DNA of 64,000 nucleotides, from contig NZ_FNQN01000001.1 in the NCBI RefSeq assembly GCF_900107645.1, positions 62,001 to 126,000 on the forward strand, in the 5' to 3' direction. Position 1 is the stretch's first letter; each line of letters begins with the position of its first letter. The stretch is from Desulfuromusa kysingii. GTDB lineage: Bacteria > Desulfobacterota > Desulfuromonadia > Desulfuromonadales > Geopsychrobacteraceae. Positions 47,548 through 57,202 of this stretch are shown one piece after another. The notes beneath the pieces are model-generated. The model worked only from the letters and a program-made list of their open reading frames with translations, was not told the origin of the DNA and did not search any database. A program made the translations under genes and the position numbers.

Positions 47548-48222
47548 ATGACACATCCATTTTTATTTCTGCAGTGGATTGAGCAACAGTTGCATCTTCA
47601 TGTTGGCGAGCATGTTACCTATACGTGGCTGGTGATGGCTCTATTGATCCTCGTCGCTTTCTTAGCTTCTCGGTCAATATCCATGGTCCCTTCAGGGGTG
47701 CAGAATCTTATGGAGGCGGTCATTATCGGCATTGATGGCTTAATCGAGGAGACTATGGGTGAGGAAGGTAAAGCCTATTTCCCCCTTATTGCCACATTTG
47801 CATTGTTTATTCTTGTCTGTAATCTGATTGGTCTGGTCCCCGGTTTTTATCCTCCGACGGCGAACCTCAATACCAATGCCGCATTAGCCTTGATCGTGTT
47901 TGTACTGACCCATGTCGTTGGCTTTAGAAAACATGGAATCGGTTATCTTAAACACTTTATGGGGCCAATTATCTGGCTTGCACCATTGATGTTTGTTATT
48001 GAGATTATCGGTCATCTGGCGCGTCCGCTTTCATTGACTTTACGTCTGTTTGGAAATATGTATGGTCACGAAATTGTATTGATGATTTTTCTCGCGTTGG
48101 TCCCTTTGTTTCTCCCTATCCCAATGATGTTGATGGGGGTCTTGATCGCATTTATCCAAACCTTTGTGTTTACGTTGCTGGCGATGATTTACGTTGCTGG
48201 AGCGTTGGAAGAAGCTCACTAA
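47548..48222 (+). CDS. atpB: ATP synthase F0 subunit a
   Basis: The 224-residue protein has five to six membrane helices. The essential Arg is in [15 protein letters not shown], the usual helix-4 region, and the late helix with [14 protein letters not shown] is conserved. It is the proton/ion channel stator of F0. It is 77 bases before atpE. Confidence 0.96.
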   Translation: MTHPFLFLQWIEQQLHLHVGEHVTYTWLVMALLILVAFLASRSISMVPSGVQNLMEAVIIGIDGLIEETMGEEGKAYFPLIATFALFILVCNLIGLVPGFYPPTANLNTNAALALIVFVLTHVVGFRKHGIGYLKHFMGPIIWLAPLMFVIEIIGHLARPLSLTLRLFGNMYGHEIVLMIFLALVPLFLPIPMMLMGVLIAFIQTFVFTLLAMIYVAGALEEAH

Positions 48223-48299
48223 ATTTTATACTCCTGGCACGGGCGAGGAGTAAGTCCTATATATAATAGGAACAACAAAAACAGAAAAAGGAGAATGAA

Positions 48300-48566
48300 A
48301 TGGAATTTTTTGCTTGGTGTATGCTTGCTGCTGGTATTGGTATGGGTTTAGGTTCTATCGGTACTGGTATTGGTCAAGGTATTGCTATTAAGGCTGCTTG
48401 TGAAGGCGTTGCTCGTAATCCAGGTGCTTCAGGTAAAATTTTGACCACCATGATGATCGGTCTGGCCATGATTGAGTCATTGGCCATCTATGTATTTGTT
48501 GTTGCCATGATCATCCTCTTTGCTAACCCCTTCACCGAACAAGTACTGGGGCTGTTAGCCAAATAG
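48300..48566 (+). CDS. atpE: ATP synthase F0 subunit c
   Basis: The 88-residue two-helix proteolipid has the ion-binding Glu59 in the second helix (MIESLAIY). Gln26 and Ser60 align with Gln32 and Ser66 of the sodium-binding c-ring of Ilyobacter, but Leu61 replaces Thr67 there. AAAGGAG precedes the ATG. It is followed by a terminator, so F1 genes are elsewhere, as in Geobacter. Confidence 0.96.
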   Translation: MEFFAWCMLAAGIGMGLGSIGTGIGQGIAIKAACEGVARNPGASGKILTTMMIGLAMIESLAIYVFVVAMIILFANPFTEQVLGLLAK

Positions 48567-48595
48567 ATCCATTGAATTTATCAGAACAAATGTTT

Positions 48596-48628
48596 AAAAA
48601 ACGGCTCCGTGAGGGGCCGTTTTTTTTT
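48596..48628 (+). terminator. Intrinsic terminator of the F0 operon
   Basis: ACGGCTCC (48601-48608) pairs with GGGGCCGT (48613-48620) around GTGA, with a run of nine T; the A-tract before it would pair with the T-tract. Confidence 0.9.
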
Positions 48629-48918
48629 GCCTTAAAATCAGTATAGAACGTTATTATTTTACTCTAGTTAAAAAGTACAGCATGAATACCCCATAAATAT
48701 AGGGCGTTTTTTGTTGCAATAAATTTATGATGCAGGTAATGTCCCCCATGTATGATAAAAATATACACTCCGCTTAACAAACAACATTCTAGATAACATG
48801 AGAATATGACTGATTGATGCCACTCTTTCAGTCTGAAAAGTGTGATGAAAAACTGATCGTACAATTTCTTAATATTTTTGAGTTTGTGCCAGGGTGATAC
48901 TTATTAAGGAGAGTTTCC
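48629..48918. other. Gene-free leader of the cytochrome gene
   Basis: About 290 AT-rich bases after the F0 terminator and before the nine-heme cytochrome gene. A - strand frame of 66 residues (48664-48864) has no binding site or family and was not accepted. The promoter of the cytochrome gene is probably here, but no clear boxes were found. Confidence 0.35.
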
Positions 48919-50784
48919 ATGCGTAAGTTTCTGTATTATTCCTTACTGATGTTGGTTCTATTGTGGAGTTCACAGACCGTTGCAGCTGGAGCGGCTGTCG
49001 CAACAGAAACCTGTCTGGAATGTCACGATGATGTCATCGAAATGGATAGCTTCAGTGCTTCCGTTCATGGTGCCAATGGATGCGTCGCCTGTCATAGTGA
49101 TTTGACGGATATCGAGGCGCATATGGAAGGTGAACTTCTCCCTGGCGCCGTCGATTGTTCACGCTGTCATAAGCAGGAATTTAAAGATTACTTTGATAGT
49201 GCTCATAATTTTGATCACCCCAATATCAATCTAAGCTGTACCTCATGCCATAACAATATCCATGCAGTCACAGCATGGAAAGGTGACAAGCAGCGTGCCA
49301 ACGAAATTTGCGCTACATGTCACACAACTCCTGAAAAAGAATATCAAGCATCAATCCATGCACAGGGTATTGCTGCTGGGAATATGGACGCTGCCGCCTG
49401 TATTGATTGTCATGGTCTTCATGCTATCAAACCCGTTGGTGATATGGACGCGCGTGAACGGGCCAGTTTCCGCACAGAACCCTGTATGACCTGTCATGCT
49501 GATGAAGAGATGATGGAGGCCAGCGGTGTCTTCCCTGTTGCTGTTGATACTTATCTCGAAAGTTACCACGGAAAAAACTTTAACCTCGGTTACCCCGAAA
49601 AAGTAGCAGGGTGTGCCGACTGTCATATGGCTCACCAAGTCTTGCCGAATGAAGATCCCGCATCGAGCCTCAGTCCTGATAACTTGGTTGTCGCCTGTGC
49701 AAAATGTCATGAGAATGCTTCAGCACAATTTGTCAAGTTCTATGCTCATGGCGATATGACAGACAGTCACAACTATCCGATTTTATTCTACACATATATT
49801 GCCATGAGCACGTTGCTGGTGGGTACGTTCGGGGTCTTCTGGTTTCATTCATTATTATGGATGTTCCGTGGCTTTATTGAGAACAGTGAAAAGAAAAAGG
49901 CGTTGGCTGCCGGTGGACAGCTTCACCATGTCGATAATCCCCACAAGATTTACCGTCGTTTTACTAAGATCCATATCTTTATGCACTTGTTGGTTATTAT
50001 CAGTTTCCTCCTGCTATCGCTGACTGGTTTGCCATTGAAGTTTTCCGATCAGGCATGGGCAAAAGTATTAATGGAATTCTTTGGTGGATCAGCAAATGCA
50101 GGACTTTTACATCGACTCGGTGCTGGAATCACCTTTGTCTATTTTGCTATGGCTCTGGCTATGAGCGCGAAATTCTTATTCTATAAACTGCAATATCCTG
50201 CGGAATTTTTCCAACGATTGTTCGGTCCTGAATCGCTGTGTCCTAACCTGCGAGACATCGAAGATGTGACTTCAATGGTGCGCTGGTTCTTGTTCTTAGG
50301 GCCAAAGCCGACGTTTGACCGCTGGACTTACTGGGAGAAGTTTGATTTTATTGCGGTCTTCTGGGGGATGTTTGCCATAGGTGGTTCTGGATTGATGCTC
50401 TGGTTCCCGGAGTTTTTTGGTGCGGCTCTACCTGGCTGGGTATTTAATGTTGCCACAATAATCCATTCGGATGAGGCCCTGCTGGCGACTGGATTTATCT
50501 TCACGGTCCACTTCTTTAACACCCATGGTCGTCCAGAGAAGTTCCCGATGGACTTTGTCGTCTTTAATGGAGAGTTGGCGAAGGAAGAGTTCATCGAAGA
50601 GCGTGGAGATCAATGGAAGCGGTATGAAGAAGAGGGGACTCTCAAGCAATATGAAGTGGATAAGCCCAGTGGCGCTGTATATGATTTTATCCTCAAAGGA
50701 TTCGGGTTCACCGCTGTATTGATTGGGGTAGCATTAACGCTGCTGATGATTTATGCTTTTGTCTATGGTGGACACCACTTTTAA
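48919..50784 (+). CDS. cbcL: CbcL-like nonaheme cytochrome c / cytochrome b fusion
   Basis: The 621-residue protein has a signal peptide (cleavage near residue 23), then nine CxxCH motifs in residues about 32-264 (CLECH, CVACH, CSRCH, CTSCH, CATCH, CIDCH, CMTCH, CADCH, CAKCH), then about four membrane helices with His residues in positions fitting a di-heme cytochrome b (about 290-610). Nine periplasmic c-hemes joined to a cytochrome b is the composition of Geobacter CbcL, an inner-membrane menaquinol oxidoreductase used at low redox potential. AAGGAGAG precedes the ATG. Confidence 0.92.
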   Translation: MRKFLYYSLLMLVLLWSSQTVAAGAAVATETCLECHDDVIEMDSFSASVHGANGCVACHSDLTDIEAHMEGELLPGAVDCSRCHKQEFKDYFDSAHNFDHPNINLSCTSCHNNIHAVTAWKGDKQRANEICATCHTTPEKEYQASIHAQGIAAGNMDAAACIDCHGLHAIKPVGDMDARERASFRTEPCMTCHADEEMMEASGVFPVAVDTYLESYHGKNFNLGYPEKVAGCADCHMAHQVLPNEDPASSLSPDNLVVACAKCHENASAQFVKFYAHGDMTDSHNYPILFYTYIAMSTLLVGTFGVFWFHSLLWMFRGFIENSEKKKALAAGGQLHHVDNPHKIYRRFTKIHIFMHLLVIISFLLLSLTGLPLKFSDQAWAKVLMEFFGGSANAGLLHRLGAGITFVYFAMALAMSAKFLFYKLQYPAEFFQRLFGPESLCPNLRDIEDVTSMVRWFLFLGPKPTFDRWTYWEKFDFIAVFWGMFAIGGSGLMLWFPEFFGAALPGWVFNVATIIHSDEALLATGFIFTVHFFNTHGRPEKFPMDFVVFNGELAKEEFIEERGDQWKRYEEEGTLKQYEVDKPSGAVYDFILKGFGFTAVLIGVALTLLMIYAFVYGGHHF

Positions 50785-50810
50785 TCTGTCACTTATATGA
50801 TTGTAGTGTC

Positions 50811-50837
50811 AGGGGCTGCCATCCGGTGGCCCCTTTC
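50811..50837 (+). terminator. Weak terminator hairpin after cbcL-like gene
   Basis: AGGGGC (50811-50816) pairs with GCCCCT (50829-50834), inner pairing is possible (GCCA/TGGC), followed by TTTC. It is only 18 bases before the next gene, so read-through is likely. Confidence 0.5.
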
Positions 50838-50854
50838 TCGTTACGGGGAAAATA

Positions 50855-51076
50855 ATGACTTTTAAAGATCTGATCTGGCCCATTGTTGCTTTCACCTCAT
50901 ATATTTGCGGTGGACTGCTCACTTTTGGTGGCGCCGGACTTATCATCTTCATGAAAGGAAAAGACCTCTGGGGCTGGGGAGAAGGACATGCTCTAGGGTA
51001 TTTGTTTGTGTGTGTGGGCTTGGTACTGTCAATTCTTGGTGTCTTGATTATGCGTATTTTGCGTAATAGAATTTAA
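50855..51076 (+). CDS. Small two-helix membrane protein
   Basis: The 73-residue protein has two predicted membrane helices (about 8-32 and 48-68) around a Gly/Trp-rich loop (GKDLWGWGEGHAL). GGGGAAA lies before the ATG. It follows the CbcL-like gene by 70 bases and may be an accessory subunit of that complex (inference). No family recognised. Confidence 0.65.
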   Translation: MTFKDLIWPIVAFTSYICGGLLTFGGAGLIIFMKGKDLWGWGEGHALGYLFVCVGLVLSILGVLIMRILRNRI

Positions 51077-51100
51077 AACTTAATCGAACGGGAGAATACG

Positions 51101-51679
51101 ATGGGTGTAGTTAAGGATAAATTTTGGCTCGATGCAGAAAAAACAGCACTAGTTATTATTGATGTACAAGAAAAGTTGGCTCCAGCTATGAATCAGAGTC
51201 TGTATGGTCAGCTCATTCAACATACGAATTTGTTGATCGAAGGGTTTAAAGCCCTCGGTCTTCCAATCATTGCTACCGAACAATATCCGCAAGGTCTAGG
51301 GCATACGGTGACAGAGCTGCCTGGTGTTGCATCACAAGACTGTATCGAAAAAATGACGTTCAGCTGTTGCGGGGACGATAAGTTCATGGCAGCTTTGGAA
51401 AAAAGTGAGGCTAAACAGGTTTTGATTGTTGGTATGGAGACACACGTATGTGTTTTCCAGACTGCTCTTGACCTTCTGGATCGTGGCTATGTCGTCCATC
51501 TCGTCAGTGATGCCCTGTGCTCACGTTTTCAGAGTGATTATGCCAATGCGATCAAGGCTTCTGCCAGAGCTGGAGCGGTGATTACGACAACCGAAACAGC
51601 CCTCTTCCAATTGGTTAAAGTTGCTGGAACGGACAGCTTTAAGGCAATATCAAAACTGATTCGTCAACGGACTGCTTGA
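51101..51679 (+). CDS. Isochorismatase-family (cysteine hydrolase) protein
   Basis: The 192-residue protein has the catalytic triad of the family: Asp21 (VIIDVQEKL), Lys in EKMTFSCCG and Cys in GMETHVCVFQTALDLLDRGY. Members cleave isochorismate, nicotinamide or related amides; the substrate is not predictable. Start ATG after GGGAG. The stop overlaps the next gene by one base (TGATG). Confidence 0.9.
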   Translation: MGVVKDKFWLDAEKTALVIIDVQEKLAPAMNQSLYGQLIQHTNLLIEGFKALGLPIIATEQYPQGLGHTVTELPGVASQDCIEKMTFSCCGDDKFMAALEKSEAKQVLIVGMETHVCVFQTALDLLDRGYVVHLVSDALCSRFQSDYANAIKASARAGAVITTTETALFQLVKVAGTDSFKAISKLIRQRTA

Positions 51680-52032
51680 TGGATGAATTGACAGCCTCTG
51701 AACAACTGCAATTACAGCAAAAGTTGCTGGAGTTAAAGGCAGAACTGGAATTGTTGCTGATTGAGTCTGTCGCTAGCAGCCAGACTGTCGCTCTAGACCA
51801 ACCTATTGGCCGTTTATCGCGAATGGACGCTTTACAGCAACAGGCGATGTCGCAAGCGAATCGTTCTGGACATAAGCAACGCTTGATCTTGGTGGAAGCC
51901 GCTTTGCAAGCGATCAAGTCAGATCGCTATGGTGAATGTCGACGTTGTGAAGAGCCGATTGGTTACGCTCGTTTAAATGTCCGTCCCGAATCTCCTTTTT
52001 GTCTGCGATGTCAAAAGATGAGTGAAAAATAA
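51679..52032 (+). CDS. DksA/TraR-family zinc-finger protein
   Basis: The ATG at 51679 overlaps the preceding stop (TGATG). The 117-residue protein has an N-terminal coiled coil and the C4 zinc finger CRRCEEPIGYARL...CLRCQ. Members bind RNA polymerase through the secondary channel. It is part of a tight run with the hydrolase before and the DUF606-like gene after it. Confidence 0.88.
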   Translation: MDELTASEQLQLQQKLLELKAELELLLIESVASSQTVALDQPIGRLSRMDALQQQAMSQANRSGHKQRLILVEAALQAIKSDRYGECRRCEEPIGYARLNVRPESPFCLRCQKMSEK

Positions 52033-52035
52033 AAT

Positions 52036-52473
52036 ATGCCTACTATTATTCTGATGCTTCTTATGGTGGTCGGTGGGGTTGCTGTTGCAGTACAACCTTC
52101 AATCAATGCACGATTGGCAGAAAAGACTGGTTTTTTACAAGCAGCGACTATCTCCTTTGCTGTTGGTACGCTGATTCTTTTGCTGGTCTCCCTGAGCAGC
52201 GGGCAGGGAAGTTTTCGTCGCATCCCTGAAGCCGCCTGGTGGCAATTATCGGGTGGCTTATTTGGCGCTTTTTTTGTCACGATGACCATCGTTGGTGTCC
52301 CCAGGATAGGGACAACGGCGGTTCTGGCTTTAACGATCGTGTCACAATTATCCGCCGGCTTGGTGATGGATCACTACGGATTATTTGGCATGCGTGGCAT
52401 CCCTATCGATTTCAAGCGAATGGTGGGGGTCGTGTTTTTATTGGTTGGCGTGTTTCTTATTTGTCGACGTTAG
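52036..52473 (+). CDS. DUF606/YdcZ-type DMT membrane protein
   Basis: The 145-residue protein has four to five membrane helices (VQPSINARLAEKTGF motif at the start of the EamA/DUF606 half-unit, DHYGLFG later). It starts 3 bases after the DksA-like stop, without a binding site, and probably depends on translational coupling. Transport substrate unknown. Confidence 0.82.
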   Translation: MPTIILMLLMVVGGVAVAVQPSINARLAEKTGFLQAATISFAVGTLILLLVSLSSGQGSFRRIPEAAWWQLSGGLFGAFFVTMTIVGVPRIGTTAVLALTIVSQLSAGLVMDHYGLFGMRGIPIDFKRMVGVVFLLVGVFLICRR

Positions 52474-52609
52474 CAAGAATCTATCTGGTTGATGATTTTG
52501 AGAGCAGAGACAAGGTTGATCTACAGTGGGCACTTGGTTGGTTATAAAGCTCATCTGTAAATCCATGGTGTCTCTGCACATTTGCAAGTATAAACACTCT
52601 TACCCCTTA

Positions 52610-53542
52610 TCAGGGTGGACAGGCAGCACAACTGGAGCGAAACAGGTTGGTGCTTAGGTAACGATCACCGCGGTCGGGGAGCAGCGTCACAATTGTGCCA
52701 CTGTTGATATTGTTTGCCACTTGAAGTGCTCCTGCCACTGCAGCACCACTTGACATGCCAACAAAAAGCCCCATGGTGAGGGCCAGTTTACGGGTCATTG
52801 CATAGGCGTCTTCATCTTCAACCAGCCGTTTATCTGCGAGCCTTTTGGGTTCGTAAATTTCTGGGACAATGGCTTCATGCATGTTTTTAAGTCCCTGAAT
52901 CTTGTGGCCTAAACCTGGTTCAACGCCGACAATCTTGACCTGTGGTGCATGTTCCGAAAAATAACGACTGATTCCCATCAGTGTCCCAGAAGTCCCCATT
53001 CCAGCAACAAAGTAATCAATGCGACCTGCAGTCTGTTGCATAATTTCAGGCGCTGTCGTTTCGTAGTGGGACAAGGGGTTATTGGGGTTTTTATACTGGT
53101 TGGGCATAAAATAGCTGTCCGGGGTTTGTTCTAAAATTTTGTGGGCAAGACGAATTGCACCATCGGTCATCTGGCAGCCCGGGGAAAGAACCGTTTCAGC
53201 TCCATATGCTTCCAGTATCCCGCGTCTTTCGGTGCTGACACATGCAGGCATAACCAGTTTGACCTTGTACCCTTTCGCTGCGCCGATCATCGCGATTGCA
53301 ATGCCCGTGTTTCCGGAGGTGGGTTCAAGTATGATCTTATCTGCTGTCAGTTCACCCGTTTTTTCCGCTTTGTTGATCATGTACAAGGCGGGTCGATCTT
53401 TCACTGAGCCGCCGGGGTTGCTCCCTTCCAATTTGGCGAATAGCCGCACCTTTGGATTTTCGGTCAGGGCAGAGAGATCAACCATCGGGGTATTGCCGAT
53501 GGAGTCAAGCAAATGGGGAATTTTCAGGTTTTGAATAGACAT
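52610..53542 (-). CDS. cysK: Cysteine synthase A
   Basis: The 310-residue PLP enzyme makes cysteine from O-acetylserine and sulfide. The Schiff-base Lys48 lies in GGSVKDRPA, the Ser/Thr loop EPTSGNTGIAIA follows, and the C-terminal GMSSGAAVA is typical. The 1-base overlap with the decarboxylase gene before it (stop/start at 53542) suggests co-transcription. Confidence 0.94.
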   Translation of the reverse strand: MSIQNLKIPHLLDSIGNTPMVDLSALTENPKVRLFAKLEGSNPGGSVKDRPALYMINKAEKTGELTADKIILEPTSGNTGIAIAMIGAAKGYKVKLVMPACVSTERRGILEAYGAETVLSPGCQMTDGAIRLAHKILEQTPDSYFMPNQYKNPNNPLSHYETTAPEIMQQTAGRIDYFVAGMGTSGTLMGISRYFSEHAPQVKIVGVEPGLGHKIQGLKNMHEAIVPEIYEPKRLADKRLVEDEDAYAMTRKLALTMGLFVGMSSGAAVAGALQVANNINSGTIVTLLPDRGDRYLSTNLFRSSCAACPP

Positions 53543-55383
53543 TAAATGATTCCTTGTAAGGGGCCACCATGGGTCGCAAGTTGATCAACCTGTTTTTCGA
53601 TTTCCGGGTCGTCAATTAAAGCTGGGGCATGATGAGGTTTGCTGCGAGAATCAATGACCAATGAACCGCTACAGCCCCAATGTTTAGCTGTCGTAAAGCT
53701 GCCGATTCCATAGATGTCAGCGGCGGGATTGGAGCGGGTAAAACCGACCCAGAGCCAATTGTTTAAGGTTGCAGCGCAAAATTGACTATCGTCCACAATC
53801 AAGATGAGAGGGAAATGGTTGATGGGGTTATCCGGCTCAAACTTTTTACAGAAACGGAGCAGGTGCGGGTCTTCACCAGGGTGATAATTGTTGCAGCTTG
53901 GACCTTGAACAAGCAGTACTCCAGGGATAGCGATAGTGGGTTTTGTGAAGCCACGCGGTAAGGTAATATTCTCAGGGATTGTGGTCGGCAAGTTGCGTCG
54001 CTTGGCTCCAACAGCGGCAATAACCGCCTTTGATCCCTGATTCAAGCCATGACCACTATAATCCAGGGTGTCCATTGTTGTTGCTGTTTGAAAGTGGAGA
54101 TCACGCTGCCAGTCGACCCTTTCCAGTAGGTGCTGAAAAAAGGCCGGAATCTGGTTGATATCTAGATTTGGATCATCGTTTTCGGCGACAATGAGCAGGT
54201 ATTTTGCCAACGAGAGCTGCCCCTGTCCCAGAATGGCATTGGCTTGAGTCAGAAGTTCCTGTGGGCGCTCAAGCTCGCTATAGGGGGTGTAACGTTCACT
54301 GCCAATGGCAAGCAGGAGCGGATGCACGCCTGCGGCATCGACAGCATGGACTGCTTTTATCCCTGGCAGGACATCAGGGATCAGCGCCCCCGTTAATTCA
54401 TGGATAAATTCGCCGAAGCTGGTATCTTCCTGCGGTGGGCGACCGACGGTAGTGAAGGGCCAGATGGCATCCGGGCGATGGTAGACCCGCTCCACATTAA
54501 CGATGGGAAAATCGTGTGCCAAGCTGTAGTAACCAAGGTGGTCACCAAACGGGCCTTCTGGTTTCTGCTGTTTGGGATCGATCGTACCGCATATAACAAA
54601 GTCAGCTTCGGCAGGCATGGGTAAGAGGCCGGACGGTTGGACCAGCGGGATCCGGTGCCCGCCGAGAAGGCCGGCAAAAGATAATTCCGGCATCCCTTCT
54701 GGCAGAGGCATCACTGCTGCAATAGTCAGACTTGGAGGTCCACCGACAAAAATATTGACGAGGAATGGTTTGCCGAGTTCCAGCGCTTCCCGGTGGTGAA
54801 CGCCGATACCACGATGAATCTGGTAATGGAGACCAATCTCCTGATTTTGGATATACTCATTCCCTGCTATCTGGACACGGTACATACCCAGATTTGATGA
54901 ACGGAATCCCGGCTGCCGACTGCTTTCGCTGTAGACTTGAGGCAGGGTGATGAAGGCGCCGCCATCGTCGGGCCAGCTTTTTATCTGTGGCAGTTCACCG
55001 AGGGTCGTCTGATTCCATAAAATCGGCGCTGACTTCACTTTCTTGGGGAGTAGATGAAGGGCCGCCGGGACACCAGCCAGCAGCGAAGCAGGTGATTTCA
55101 ATAAGCTCTTGGGATCAAGTTTTAATTTGATGAGGGTTTCAACTTGCTGCAAAGTATCGCGAAACAGATATCTGGTCCGCGCCAGGGTGCCGAAAAGATT
55201 GGCGACCGCCGGAAAGCGACTGCCACTGAGGTTGGTAAAGAGGATGGCCGGTCCCTGATGTTGATAAACCCGTCTCTGAATTGCGCCAGCAAGCAAATTG
55301 GGCTCGATGGGCTGAGTGATACGGATGAGTTGACCACTACTTTCAAGTTCATCGACAGCCTGTTTAAGCGTTCTGTATCCCAT
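53542..55383 (-). CDS. UbiD-family decarboxylase (menaquinone biosynthesis type)
   Basis: The 613-residue protein has the UbiD fold with EIGLHYQIHRGIGVHH (prenyl-FMN and metal site), PFGDHLGYYS and the Glu-Arg-Glu style residues near the center. Its length matches the MqnL/mena_SCO4490 type of the futalosine menaquinone route rather than E. coli UbiD (497 residues). This fits the many menaquinone-linked complexes in the window. It overlaps cysK by one base. Confidence 0.9.
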   Translation of the reverse strand: MGYRTLKQAVDELESSGQLIRITQPIEPNLLAGAIQRRVYQHQGPAILFTNLSGSRFPAVANLFGTLARTRYLFRDTLQQVETLIKLKLDPKSLLKSPASLLAGVPAALHLLPKKVKSAPILWNQTTLGELPQIKSWPDDGGAFITLPQVYSESSRQPGFRSSNLGMYRVQIAGNEYIQNQEIGLHYQIHRGIGVHHREALELGKPFLVNIFVGGPPSLTIAAVMPLPEGMPELSFAGLLGGHRIPLVQPSGLLPMPAEADFVICGTIDPKQQKPEGPFGDHLGYYSLAHDFPIVNVERVYHRPDAIWPFTTVGRPPQEDTSFGEFIHELTGALIPDVLPGIKAVHAVDAAGVHPLLLAIGSERYTPYSELERPQELLTQANAILGQGQLSLAKYLLIVAENDDPNLDINQIPAFFQHLLERVDWQRDLHFQTATTMDTLDYSGHGLNQGSKAVIAAVGAKRRNLPTTIPENITLPRGFTKPTIAIPGVLLVQGPSCNNYHPGEDPHLLRFCKKFEPDNPINHFPLILIVDDSQFCAATLNNWLWVGFTRSNPAADIYGIGSFTTAKHWGCSGSLVIDSRSKPHHAPALIDDPEIEKQVDQLATHGGPLQGII

Positions 55384-55594
55384 TTATAACCATCCGATCT
55401 TGGCAATGTTGAAGAGTTATTTTATACGTTAGCGACACGGAAAAGGCAATGCCTCCGAAGTTCCGCTGTCATCAGGAGCCGGAATGATTTTAATCTCAAA
55501 CATTAATAATTGATTCAAAAAAAGTCCGCTCTCCAGTATGGTTAACTATTCTCTGATGATTAGCCGTCTCTGTTTTAGCATTGAGGAGCTTTGA

Positions 55595-57202
55595 ATGCGT
55601 ATCCGCTTGGCACTGAGATATACCGCTATATCAAGTCTGATTCTGCTCGTGGTGATGTCAATTTCTGCTTATCTGCATATTGAAAAAGTGCAGAAGGTTT
55701 TTGCTCAATGGACCGTACAGGAAGCAGGAGAACTTTCGGAGATGATCGTGCGTGATTCCCACCACCTCATGCTGGCTGACAACAATGAGCAGCTACAGCT
55801 CATGATAGAAGATATCGGCCGTAATCCTCGCATCAAAAGGGCTCGTATCTTGGGAAAAGAGGGTGTCGTCGTTTTCTCGATGAATAAACACGAGATCGGC
55901 ACGACATTAGGGGAGAACGATGAGAGTTGTTCCTTTTGTCATCTCACAGGATCAAAAGTGTTAGTTGATGTGCCAATTGAGGAGCGCAGTAGAACTTTCT
56001 CTGATGAGAACGGGACACAATATCTGAGCATCACTCGCGGAATTTATAATGAACCCAGTTGCTATACGGCGGCCTGTCACGCCCACTCCGCTGACGAAAA
56101 GAAGATCGGGGTGCTGGATATGGTTGTTTCTCAGGGACCGATGGTCGATTTGGCCCATTCCCATCATAAAGATGTCATTGTCTCTACTATGGTGATGTTG
56201 ATCATCTTGTCCCTGTGCCATTATTTTTTGACCAGAAAGCATATTTGTGACCCTATTCAAGGGTTATTGGTGCAGACGCAAGCCCTTTCTGCCGGAGATT
56301 TAACCGCGCGGGTGAAACACCTCTCTGGGGATGAAATTGGCGAGTTAGGGGAGTCGTTTAATGTGATGGCGGATAATCTTGCTCAGGCACAGATTGAATT
56401 GAAAGAGTGGGGCTATACGCTGGAACATAAAGTTGAAATGCGCACGGCTGAGATCACGGATATGCAAGGACAACTGTTACGTTCTGCCAAATTGGCTTCG
56501 ATGGGAGAACTGGTTGCTGGAGTGGCGCATGAAATCAACAATCCTCTGACCGGAATCTTGATGTTTGCCTCGCTGTCGTCAAAAACTCCGGACCTGCCGC
56601 AGCAGGTTAAAGAAAATCTGGAATTGATTGTTGCGGAAACGGGACGATGTGCAAAGATTGTTCGTGGCCTGCTGGAATTTGCACGGGAATCGTTTCCGGA
56701 GAAAAATCCTGACTCGATTAACCGGATTATTGAACATACCTTGGAACTTGTCTCGCATCAGATTATTTTTCAGGATGTTGATATTCGCTACCAGGGAGAG
56801 GACGGACTTCCTGATTTGGAGGTCGATACGGACCAACTGCAGCAGGTTTTCCTCAATATGCTTATCAATGCCGGTCAGGCAATGCCCAGTGGTGGGACGT
56901 TAAAAATCACGACAAAATTGCTGGAAAAAAGTCACGAAGTTGAAATTATTATTGAAGATACTGGAGCGGGGATCAGTCAGGAAAATCTGGATAAGATTTT
57001 TGATCCGTTTTTCTCAACTAAGGCCCAAAAAGGTTTTGGGTTGGGATTGTCTGTTTCCTACGGAATTATTAATAATCACGGTGGCCATGTTGATGTAAAA
57101 AGCCGTGAGGGTGAAGGGACGCGGTTCTCCATTTATTTACCGGTTGCGCAGACAGTGTCGTTGGAGGAACCGGACAACGGGGAACCCTCTGAGGAAAGTT
57201 AA
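55595..57202 (+). CDS. c-type heme-binding sensor histidine kinase
   Basis: The 535-residue protein has a first helix (about 11-28), a periplasmic domain up to about residue 190, a second helix (about 195-213), a HAMP linker (about 215-265), the phospho-acceptor His312 in VAHEINNPLTGIL and a HATPase domain (DTGAGI, FGLGLS). In the periplasmic domain Cys112-x-x-Cys115-His116 (CSFCH) is a canonical c-heme motif and Cys156-x4-Cys161-His162 is a Cx4CH variant. It probably senses redox state or a small ligand by heme. GAGGAG precedes the ATG. Its stop touches the stop of the response regulator on the other strand. Confidence 0.92.
   Translation: MRIRLALRYTAISSLILLVVMSISAYLHIEKVQKVFAQWTVQEAGELSEMIVRDSHHLMLADNNEQLQLMIEDIGRNPRIKRARILGKEGVVVFSMNKHEIGTTLGENDESCSFCHLTGSKVLVDVPIEERSRTFSDENGTQYLSITRGIYNEPSCYTAACHAHSADEKKIGVLDMVVSQGPMVDLAHSHHKDVIVSTMVMLIILSLCHYFLTRKHICDPIQGLLVQTQALSAGDLTARVKHLSGDEIGELGESFNVMADNLAQAQIELKEWGYTLEHKVEMRTAEITDMQGQLLRSAKLASMGELVAGVAHEINNPLTGILMFASLSSKTPDLPQQVKENLELIVAETGRCAKIVRGLLEFARESFPEKNPDSINRIIEHTLELVSHQIIFQDVDIRYQGEDGLPDLEVDTDQLQQVFLNMLINAGQAMPSGGTLKITTKLLEKSHEVEIIIEDTGAGISQENLDKIFDPFFSTKAQKGFGLGLSVSYGIINNHGGHVDVKSREGEGTRFSIYLPVAQTVSLEEPDNGEPSEES

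Noticed and set aside
48664-48864. 66-residue frame on the - strand in the cbcL leader
   Set aside because: No binding site, no family resemblance, and it overlaps the expected promoter of the cytochrome gene.
52036-52473. Reading the 145-residue membrane protein as a truncated EamA transporter
   Set aside because: Length and motifs fit the complete DUF606/YdcZ family, so truncation is not needed.
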